From Desulfocapsa sp. (lineage in GTDB: Bacteria > Desulfobacterota > Desulfobulbia > Desulfobulbales > Desulfocapsaceae): a DNA stretch of 12,644 bases. This document shows positions 7,051 through 12,644 of this stretch, piece by piece. The notes beneath the pieces are model-generated. The model saw only the letters and a list, made by a program, of their open reading frames with translations. It had not been told where the DNA came from and did not search any database. Each line of letters opens with the position of its first letter. Position 1 is the stretch's first letter. The position numbers and the translations under genes are program-made. The stretch is from NCBI GenBank assembly GCA_029942265.1, contig JAOZTO010000001.1, positions 1-12,644 on the forward strand, in the 5' to 3' direction.

Positions 7051-8552
7051 AACCGGAAGATTTCCCGGAAAACATCCGATCCTACCTGATTCCAGGCCCA
7101 ACCGGACGACTGACTTATCAGTGTCTGGGATGCAAGGCCGTTTTCGATATTAAAAAGCTGTTGTATACCTGCCCGGACTGTGGCCAGGTACTTTTAATCG
7201 ACGACCCGGATGCCGATCGACTCAAAGCAATTTCAGGCAAAATGTGGCGGCGCATCTTTGATTACCGTAAAATGCTGTCAATATCGGCACTAAAAGGGAT
7301 ATATCGGTATCACGAGTTCCTGGGTCCGATCATGCCTCTTGACGCCGTGATTTACCTGGGTGAAGGGCATACGCCTCTGGTGGCCGCCAATGATCGGCTC
7401 CAGCAACAGGTAGGCGTTCCTTTCTATTTTAAAAATGACGGCCAGAACCCCAGTGCTTCTTTTAAAGACCGGGGAATGGCCAGCGCCCTCAGTTATATTA
7501 ATTACTTGATCCGAGCGGGGGAGGTATCGGATATTCTGGCGGTCTGTGCTTCCACCGGCGACACCTCCGCGGCGGCGGCCTTGTATTCCGCCTATCTTTC
7601 CCCGAAGGTAAAATCAGCCGTACTGCTGCCCCATAAAAAAGTGACTCCCCAGCAGCTTTCCCAGCCGCTGGGGAGCGGGGCCACCGTCTTTGAGATCCCC
7701 GGAGTATTCGATGATTGCATGAAAGTAGTCGAGGCACTTTCCGAAAAATACCCAGTCGCTTTATTGAACTCTAAAAACGCCTGGAGAATTCTCGGTCAAG
7801 AGTCCTATGCTTATGAAATCGCACAGGATCTAGAATACGACCTGTCCAAAAAGGTGATCATCGTTCCCATCGGCAATGCCGGCAATATTACCGCTATCCT
7901 GCGTGGTTTTATTAAATTTTTCGAAGTGGGGATTATTGAAACGCTGCCGAAGATCATCGGGGTGCAGTCGGACCACGCGGACCCCGTCTATCGTTATTAT
8001 CAGCAACCCGATCCGGACCAACGGCATTTTCAACCGGTCACCGTTCAACCGAGCGTGGCCCAGGCGGCCATGATCGGTAATCCGGTCTCCATGCCACGGG
8101 TTATCCACCTGGTGGACCGGTACAACACCCTGTCCGGCGATCCAAACGTATTTTTTGTACGTGTGAACGAGCAGCAAATCATGGATTGGCAGTTAAAGGC
8201 CTGCCGAAATGGCCATATTGCCTGCACTCACGGTGGTGAGTGCCTGGCCGGCCTGGTGACGGCCCGCCGGTTAAATTACGTGGCCGATGATGAAGTCGCC
8301 ATCCTCGATGCCACGGCCCACGCAATAAAATTCTCGGATTTCCAAAATATGTACTTTGACCAGGCATTCCCACCGGAATTTGAGATTTCACCCAACCCGG
8401 ATTTGATCAATCAGCCGATTTTAGTACAACCGAGCGGGCCGGTACCGGCACCGGAAAAACCGCTGCTTGGGACGGAATTGGCTCAATTTGTGACAACTGT
8501 CTCCGAATCCATAGCAAACGCCCTTGATCTAAAAGGGAAACCACCGTTATGA
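7047..8552 (+). CDS. thrC: Threonine synthase, PLP-dependent, with N-terminal zinc-ribbon
   Basis: This 501-aa enzyme converts O-phosphohomoserine to threonine, the last step of threonine biosynthesis. It is a fold-type II PLP enzyme. SASFKDRG (136-143) carries the Schiff-base lysine Lys140, and GNAGN (276-280) is the phosphate-holding loop; GEGHTPL (105-111) is the usual N-terminal landmark. Before the catalytic domain is a four-cysteine knuckle, C26-x2-C29 and C42-x2-C45, a zinc-ribbon seen in many long threonine synthases. The tail beyond about residue 430 is longer than in short forms. The start overlaps the serS stop (ATGA), with AGGG 8 nt upstream. The end overlaps the LysM gene by ATGA. 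A related PLP lyase is the only alternative; threonine synthase is strongly favoured. Confidence 0.93.
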   Translation: MKPEDFPENIRSYLIPGPTGRLTYQCLGCKAVFDIKKLLYTCPDCGQVLLIDDPDADRLKAISGKMWRRIFDYRKMLSISALKGIYRYHEFLGPIMPLDAVIYLGEGHTPLVAANDRLQQQVGVPFYFKNDGQNPSASFKDRGMASALSYINYLIRAGEVSDILAVCASTGDTSAAAALYSAYLSPKVKSAVLLPHKKVTPQQLSQPLGSGATVFEIPGVFDDCMKVVEALSEKYPVALLNSKNAWRILGQESYAYEIAQDLEYDLSKKVIIVPIGNAGNITAILRGFIKFFEVGIIETLPKIIGVQSDHADPVYRYYQQPDPDQRHFQPVTVQPSVAQAAMIGNPVSMPRVIHLVDRYNTLSGDPNVFFVRVNEQQIMDWQLKACRNGHIACTHGGECLAGLVTARRLNYVADDEVAILDATAHAIKFSDFQNMYFDQAFPPEFEISPNPDLINQPILVQPSGPVPAPEKPLLGTELAQFVTTVSESIANALDLKGKPPL

Positions 8553-10309
8553 GAAAATGGATTTACCTAACCGTTAATTTTTTATTCACTCTGTTGTTCA
8601 TCAGCACATTTGTATCGTCGCCAGCCAGTGCGGCGCTTTGGGATAAACACTACGTTGTTAAACGCGACCAGGGACAAGATATCCTCTGCGACCCTTACAC
8701 TGTTCAGAAAAACGACTGGATTTATAAAATTTTCAGGCAGAAGGGTGAAATTTCCGATCAGGATTTCCCGACTTTTCTTAATATTTTCGCTCGCTTGAAT
8801 CCTCAAGTCGACGATATCAATCGAATCTATCCGGGTAGTCTTATCCTCATTCCGCTGAAAATTATCACCCAGGATACCCTTCCTACCTATCCTTCGGGAT
8901 CGGTTATTATTCCGTTCGCCTCTATTTCTGATCGCCCGATCAAAACGGTATTGATTCGCAAGGGAGATACTGTTTCCAAGCTGATCTCCCAGCATTTCGG
9001 GAATTACGGATCTAAAAGGTACCAGGAAGGAATTCGCCAGTTTCAGACGCTGAATCCACAAATTACCGACCTGAACCGGGTGATGGTCGGCCAGAAGGTG
9101 CACCTGCCGTTAGCGGTCCCACCCAACCCAGAAAGTTTTTCAATCGTGGCGCCTGACCCAAAGCTGTCTGAGATGGCGGATTCCCGCCCAGAAAAGCAGG
9201 CGGGCGAAAAGGCCATTTTGGATGGTACCGAGCCTGCCTCCCTATCTACCAGTCAAATCCCCCTGTCGGGAATCGCCTATGTATTAAACCAGGTAGCCTC
9301 CCTGCTCGAGGCCAAGTTGTATGATCAGGGTGGTTACTATTTCCCGATGCTGGCTGGAGAGGACTGGCGCCTGGACCTTAGTATGTTTCCGGTAATGCTC
9401 CTAAAAGACCAGACCAGATTCCTTTTTATAAGGCCGTATGCAAAAGTATTATCCGATTTTAATATCGTTAAATCCCATTGGAAGAACGTTCATATCATTC
9501 GCATCCCGGTACCACCGGTGTCGGTGTACCAAATACTGGACAAGATTTTTGCCTCAGTCTCCAAAAATCGTCCCATGGAAAAGATGGTATTCAAAGATGG
9601 AGGCGTAACGGTTGAAATTCACGCCAAATGGATACTGACAATGAAAAATAAGCCGGGAAAACCTCACCAGCATATCTGCTTGTCTCCGGTTGATCCAAAA
9701 ACCGGGCCATTTCCCGAATCCATATTCAGATACTTGACGAAACACCACATCACCTACTGGGAAATCAGACCTGACGGCCAGATAACTGGTACCATCAGCG
9801 AAAGCGACCAACAACCCGCCGGAGGAGCGCCGCAAATATCCACCTTGGATTCCAAGCGTTTTGTCCGCGATCTTGCTTCCGCGCTAGACTGGGCGTTTCG
9901 AGAAAACGTGGAAATCAGTTTTCCATATGGTGGCATCCAGGTAGATGCCGTTTCCAACAGGCTCTCCATCGATTCGGGGCATGCCTGCCTAGTGGATTTC
10001 GGGAGTTTTGCCGGTGAAGGTATTTCCGCCATCGAAGCTTCGGGGATGAAAGTGGCATCTGTGACGAATCATTTTGACTCGATGGAACTATTGCATTATC
10101 TTTTTGAAAAACTATCGATCTCATACAAGGACAACCCGACGATTGCCGTGAGGGACCACAAGGATGGGCAGGGCGTCTTTTTTACCCAACCCGGCCTAAT
10201 GGTGCACCATCCCGATGGTCAGGCCCTGTTAACGCCAACGATCATTTCCGATGAACAAACGATTTTCCTGAAAACCCGGGGAATTCAAACAATCAGAATC
10301 GTACCTTAG
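8549..10309 (+). CDS. Secreted LysM-repeat protein with uncharacterised C-terminal region
   Basis: This 586-aa protein begins with a Sec signal peptide: Arg/Lys at 2-3, a hydrophobic core at 5-22 and a likely cleavage after SPASA (28). Two LysM-like modules follow, at about 49-104 (YTVQKNDWIYKI to PGSLILIPLK) and 133-190 (VLIRKGDTVSKLI to VGQKVHLPL). They would bind peptidoglycan in the periplasm. Both are longer than standard because of insertions around LNPQVDDINR and LNPQITDLNR, a variant that recurs in both copies. A low-complexity Pro/Glu linker (about 190-235) leads into about 350 residues with no motif I recognise, predicted globular with no membrane spans. The gene starts within the thrC stop (ATGA) and has AGGGA about 10 nt upstream. 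Function is unknown; a cell-wall-associated role is inferred from LysM only. Confidence 0.85.
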   Translation: MRKWIYLTVNFLFTLLFISTFVSSPASAALWDKHYVVKRDQGQDILCDPYTVQKNDWIYKIFRQKGEISDQDFPTFLNIFARLNPQVDDINRIYPGSLILIPLKIITQDTLPTYPSGSVIIPFASISDRPIKTVLIRKGDTVSKLISQHFGNYGSKRYQEGIRQFQTLNPQITDLNRVMVGQKVHLPLAVPPNPESFSIVAPDPKLSEMADSRPEKQAGEKAILDGTEPASLSTSQIPLSGIAYVLNQVASLLEAKLYDQGGYYFPMLAGEDWRLDLSMFPVMLLKDQTRFLFIRPYAKVLSDFNIVKSHWKNVHIIRIPVPPVSVYQILDKIFASVSKNRPMEKMVFKDGGVTVEIHAKWILTMKNKPGKPHQHICLSPVDPKTGPFPESIFRYLTKHHITYWEIRPDGQITGTISESDQQPAGGAPQISTLDSKRFVRDLASALDWAFRENVEISFPYGGIQVDAVSNRLSIDSGHACLVDFGSFAGEGISAIEASGMKVASVTNHFDSMELLHYLFEKLSISYKDNPTIAVRDHKDGQGVFFTQPGLMVHHPDGQALLTPTIISDEQTIFLKTRGIQTIRIVP

Positions 10310-10365
10310 ACGTTAAAGTAAAATGATCATATCCAATGAACCACCGACAAATTTTGTATATCGAT

Positions 10366-10372
10366 AAGGGAG
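10366..10372 (+). promoter_or_regulatory. Ribosome binding site AAGGGAG for the TPR lipoprotein
   Basis: AAGGGAG lies 8 nt before the ATG at 10381. The 71-bp gap after the LysM gene is AT-rich and has a TATATC (10357-10362) but no convincing -35, so a separate promoter is uncertain. Confidence 0.65.
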
Positions 10373-10380
10373 AATAACTT

Positions 10381-11169
10381 ATGCGATGCTGGCTAAACCA
10401 ATGGTGCCTATCTGGCATCATCATACTGATAGTTGTTGCGGGTTGCGCCGACAACCTGAAAAAAAGTAAGCGACAAAGCGAGACTATCCGAAACATCGGT
10501 GAGGCGTATCTTATTGAGGGAAATTATACGGCCGCCCTGAGAGAATTGCTCAAAGCGGAAAAAATTTATCCGGACGATGCCATTCTCCAGAACTACCTTG
10601 GCCTGGGCTATGACGCCAAGGAACACTACCAGGAAGCTGTGACCCACTTCAAAAAAGCGCTTGACATCCAACACGATTACGCGCTGGCCTACAATAACCT
10701 GGGAGCGACTTATCTAAAGATGAAGGAGTGGGACGCCGCCATCAATGTTTTTAAGAAACTGTCTGCTAATATTCTTTACTCAACCCCTCATTTTGCCAAC
10801 CTTAACCTGGGGTGGGCTTACTACAACAAATATGATTACGCGACTTCTGCCGATTACTATCAAAAAGTTATCAAGCATTATCAGGACGGCTTTACCAAGG
10901 ATCTCGTCTTTGCCAAGGCACTTCGAGGCCTTGGTAAGACTTATCTGGCCACGGGCAATATCGGTAAAGCCGAAAAAGCAATGGAGGAAGCCTTGTCGAT
11001 TGCACCTGATTCTCCCCTATTGTCTATGGATGTCGCCAAGATCCGAGAAACATTGGGAAAAAGAGAGCAGGCCATTGCCGCTTACCGGAAGGTAATCAAA
11101 GTAGCTCCGGACAGTGAACTGGCCGTAGAGGCAAAAAAAGCGTTATCAGTATTGGCGCCTGCTGAATAA
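10381..11169 (+). CDS. TPR-repeat lipoprotein resembling PilF/PilW type IV pilus assembly protein
   Basis: This 262-aa protein has a lipoprotein signal with lipobox VAGC and acylated Cys22. Alanine follows the cysteine, so Lol sorting to the outer membrane is expected. Tandem tetratricopeptide repeats fill the rest, at about 34-67, 68-101, 102-135, 137-170, 178-211 and 212-245, with the typical pattern W/L-x2-L-G-x2-Y...A...F/Y...A...P. Order and length fit the PilF/PilW family, which helps the secretin of type IV pili form multimers. A generic TPR lipoprotein with another role remains possible. A secretion/pilus ATPase gene nearby on the other strand fits this reading. A strong ribosome binding site supports the start, and a bidirectional terminator follows the stop. 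Confidence 0.85.
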   Translation: MRCWLNQWCLSGIIILIVVAGCADNLKKSKRQSETIRNIGEAYLIEGNYTAALRELLKAEKIYPDDAILQNYLGLGYDAKEHYQEAVTHFKKALDIQHDYALAYNNLGATYLKMKEWDAAINVFKKLSANILYSTPHFANLNLGWAYYNKYDYATSADYYQKVIKHYQDGFTKDLVFAKALRGLGKTYLATGNIGKAEKAMEEALSIAPDSPLLSMDVAKIRETLGKREQAIAAYRKVIKVAPDSELAVEAKKALSVLAPAE

Positions 11170-11175
11170 GTATAA

Positions 11176-11239
11176 GGGTCGCAGAAATAAATAGATCCAT
11201 CCCACCTGGGCGGGATGGATTTATTTATTTCCGCGACCC
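11176..11239. terminator. Large bidirectional intrinsic terminator between convergent genes
   Basis: The arms at 11176-11203 and 11212-11239 match at 26 of 28 positions (one G-U wobble, one A-C mismatch) around an 8-nt loop. The inner part, ATCCATCCC with GGGATGGAT (11195-11220), is followed by TTATTTATTT on the + strand and by CTATTTATTT on the - strand. It therefore reads as an intrinsic terminator in both directions for the convergent TPR genes. The extra outer GGGTCGC/GCGACCC arms are unusual for a plain terminator. Confidence 0.75.
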
Positions 11240-11265
11240 AAATACATGATCTTCATTACTTTTCT

Positions 11266-12285
11266 CTAGAAATCAATGCTCATCATCAGCAACCCGCCTT
11301 TATCAACGGGCCCTAAGGTCAGCCGGACGGGAAAGCGATGTCTCAAACGGTCGGTAAATGCTTCCGTGGCCCGACGATTGAATTTATGGGCACTGTTGAC
11401 AGCGCTGTAGATGTTACCCGCATAAAAATTGAGCGCAACCACCCCGAGGAGCCCCCCCAGGGCAGGCTGGTCATCATCGAAAGCCTCGTAAGACGCCCAG
11501 ATGGTCAGGGTATTGAGCAGGAAAGAAACCAGCGCGTCCTGATACCTTCCGGTGTACAGATGCCCCGCTCCCGGTAAAACCGCAAAAAAACCGGCCAGCC
11601 GGGGATGTTTGGAGGGAATCATATCGGTGGTTGACAATTCGGTGGTTAGGGCTTCAACATGATAGCGCTCTCTATTTTGTGGCGTGATCGCTTGCAGCCA
11701 GGCGCGGGCTTTCGGCCATTGGGCCGTCTCGATAAATATCCAGGCGCCAAGGTAGCGTGCCTCGTCCTGAACAGCGGGTTTCTGGTGGATAGACAAGAGG
11801 TTGTGAAGGGTCACCAATGCCTGGTCAAAATCGCTTAGCCGGGCCTGGCACCAACAGAGCAATAAATATATTTTAGCGGTACTTGGGGCGTACGGATCTT
11901 TTTCAATGACCGTTTTACATACGATGGCGGCTTCTTGATATTGATCGGCTTTAAAATATGCTTCCCCAGCCTTGTAAAGAGCATCTGAAACCCGGGGATC
12001 CTCCGGGAAAAAGGATGCAAACCGCTCAAATTCAGCAGCGGCCCTGTTAAAACGCCCTTCTTTAAAAAGTGCCTGTGCAAATCTGTACTGACGGTCTTTG
12101 TCTGAGGAAGAATTTTCCATCGACAATGTGCCGGCAATAATGATTTGTTGGGGGAAAAAAACAGAGGTAACGACGACCATTGAGACGGCCACCCATCGTA
12201 CGCACCTGACCCAACAGCACAGGGGAAAGCGGCCTGTTAACTTCATCGGCATGTTGAGATCTATAAAACCGCTTATGGGGATCAT
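11266..12285 (-). CDS. TPR-containing membrane protein with multi-pass hydrophobic C-terminus
   Basis: The chosen start at 12285 overlaps the stop of the upstream secretion ATPase by ATGA and gives about 339 aa. A longer ORF with ATG at 12372 would run inside the ATPase coding sequence and is unlikely. A later ATG about 11 codons in is possible. A hydrophobic stretch near residues 25-50 looks like a signal peptide or anchor. TPR-like helices then cover roughly 60-190 (for example the RYRFAQALFKEGRFNRAAAEF-type repeat, within 20 residues). The C-terminal third has hydrophobic segments starting at the motif PGAGHLYTGRYQDA, the 'PG-x-G-x-x-Y-x-G' pattern of small membrane domains such as TM2/DUF5683. 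I cannot name a function. Coupling to the ATPase suggests a role linked to secretion or pilus assembly at the inner membrane. Confidence 0.75.
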   Translation of the reverse strand: MIPISGFIDLNMPMKLTGRFPLCCWVRCVRWVAVSMVVVTSVFFPQQIIIAGTLSMENSSSDKDRQYRFAQALFKEGRFNRAAAEFERFASFFPEDPRVSDALYKAGEAYFKADQYQEAAIVCKTVIEKDPYAPSTAKIYLLLCWCQARLSDFDQALVTLHNLLSIHQKPAVQDEARYLGAWIFIETAQWPKARAWLQAITPQNRERYHVEALTTELSTTDMIPSKHPRLAGFFAVLPGAGHLYTGRYQDALVSFLLNTLTIWASYEAFDDDQPALGGLLGVVALNFYAGNIYSAVNSAHKFNRRATEAFTDRLRHRFPVRLTLGPVDKGGLLMMSIDF

Positions 12286-12644
12286 TGCGTTATGCGCAAA
12301 ATCTCCTCGATGGTAGATACCCCGGCAAGGACTTTGCGGATACCGTCTTCGCGCAGGGTGGTCATTCCCCACTTGAGTGCCTCTTCCTTGATTCGAAAAG
12401 CGTCGTGGTTGTCAAGAAGTAAATTTTTAATCCCATGCCTCAATACCATGATTTCATAGATCCCGACCCGCCCCCGATAACCGGTCTGAAAGCATTTCGA
12501 GCAGCCCATGGCCTGGTATAGCCGCCTGCCACGCACATCTTCCGCTGCCGAACCGAGAAGTTTCAGGGTCGCTTCATCCGGTTGATATGGTTTTTTACAA
12601 TCATCGCACAATACCCGGATCAATCGTTGCGCGGCGACGGCATT
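12282..12644 (-). CDS. GspE/PulE/PilB-family secretion or pilus ATPase, C-terminal part (partial)
   Basis: Reading leftwards from the window edge, the frame opens with NAVAAQRLIRVLC, the conserved segment after the Walker motifs in GspE/PilB ATPases. It continues through the zinc-binding tetracysteine motif C-x2-C-x31-C-x2-C (LCDDCK...GCSKCF). The typical YRGRVGIYE, then MTTLREDGIRKVLAGVSTIEEI, follow in two stretches near the C-terminus. These hexameric cytoplasmic ATPases drive assembly of the pseudopilus (type II secretion) or pilus (type IV). The N-terminal and Walker regions lie outside the window, so GspE cannot be separated from PilB. The TTG at 12623 is an internal codon, not a start. 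The stop overlaps the TPR membrane gene by ATGA. Confidence 0.93.
   Translation of the reverse strand, partial: NAVAAQRLIRVLCDDCKKPYQPDEATLKLLGSAAEDVRGRRLYQAMGCSKCFQTGYRGRVGIYEIMVLRHGIKNLLLDNHDAFRIKEEALKWGMTTLREDGIRKVLAGVSTIEEILRITQ

Noticed and set aside
7122..7184. Four-cysteine knuckle at the N-terminus of threonine synthase as a possible fusion
   Set aside because: Zinc-ribbon N-termini of this type are common in long bacterial and archaeal threonine synthases.
9183..9204. Small inverted repeat CCCGCC/GGCGGG in the LysM protein linker, possibly a repeat insertion
   Set aside because: Only 6-bp arms with a 10-nt loop in GC-rich coding sequence; chance explains it without a second copy.
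12286..12372. Longer N-terminus for the minus-strand TPR membrane protein
   Set aside because: These 29 codons overlap the conserved C-terminus of the secretion ATPase and read as non-hydrophobic, Arg/His-rich sequence before the signal-like segment. The ATGA at 12282-12285 is the natural start.
1..12644. CRISPR arrays, tRNA/rRNA genes, insertion sequences or phage genes
   Set aside because: I saw no regularly spaced repeats, cloverleaf-like sequences, transposase or integrase motifs, or terminal inverted repeats flanking a coding region.

Overview
The window reads as a compact chromosomal segment from a Gram-negative bacterium. A type II secretion/type IV pilus ATPase, a lipobox TPR lipoprotein and a periplasmic-type LysM protein fit a diderm. 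The overall gene style (long thrC coupled to a LysM gene, BMP-type ABC operon, GspE family) recalls Desulfobacterota/Deltaproteobacteria, but that taxonomic guess is inference only. Genes are tightly packed, and most same-strand neighbours overlap by ATGA or TGATG, which points to translational coupling.

Region 1 (1-5022, + strand) is a nucleobase/nucleoside uptake and deamination operon. It holds the last codons of an upstream gene (probably the BMP-family substrate-binding lipoprotein), a 117-bp gap with a perfect 12-bp hairpin, a double ATP-binding-cassette protein, two permeases and a CodA-type amidohydrolase. The CodA homologue keeps the whole metal site, but the residue that lets E. coli CodA reject 5-methylcytosine (Asp314) is Cys310 here. 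The enzyme, and possibly the transporter before it, could therefore serve salvage of 5-methylcytosine or another 5-substituted pyrimidine. This is the most interesting lead in the window.

Region 2 (4988-5575, - strand) is a 5-formyltetrahydrofolate cyclo-ligase gene that converges on, and overlaps by 35 bp, the codA-like gene. A 200-bp AT-rich divergent intergenic region follows, with a possible promoter and a 10-bp-arm palindrome.

Region 3 (5776-11169, + strand) contains serS, thrC and a secreted LysM protein chained by ATGA overlaps. After a 71-bp gap with its own strong ribosome binding site comes a TPR lipoprotein resembling PilF/PilW. The gene ends at a large bidirectional terminator (11176-11239).

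Region 4 (11266-12644, - strand) holds the C-terminal end of a GspE/PilB-type secretion ATPase, coupled by ATGA to a membrane-attached TPR protein with a multi-pass hydrophobic C-terminus. Together with the PilW-like lipoprotein this suggests a type IV pilus or type II secretion neighbourhood running off the right edge.
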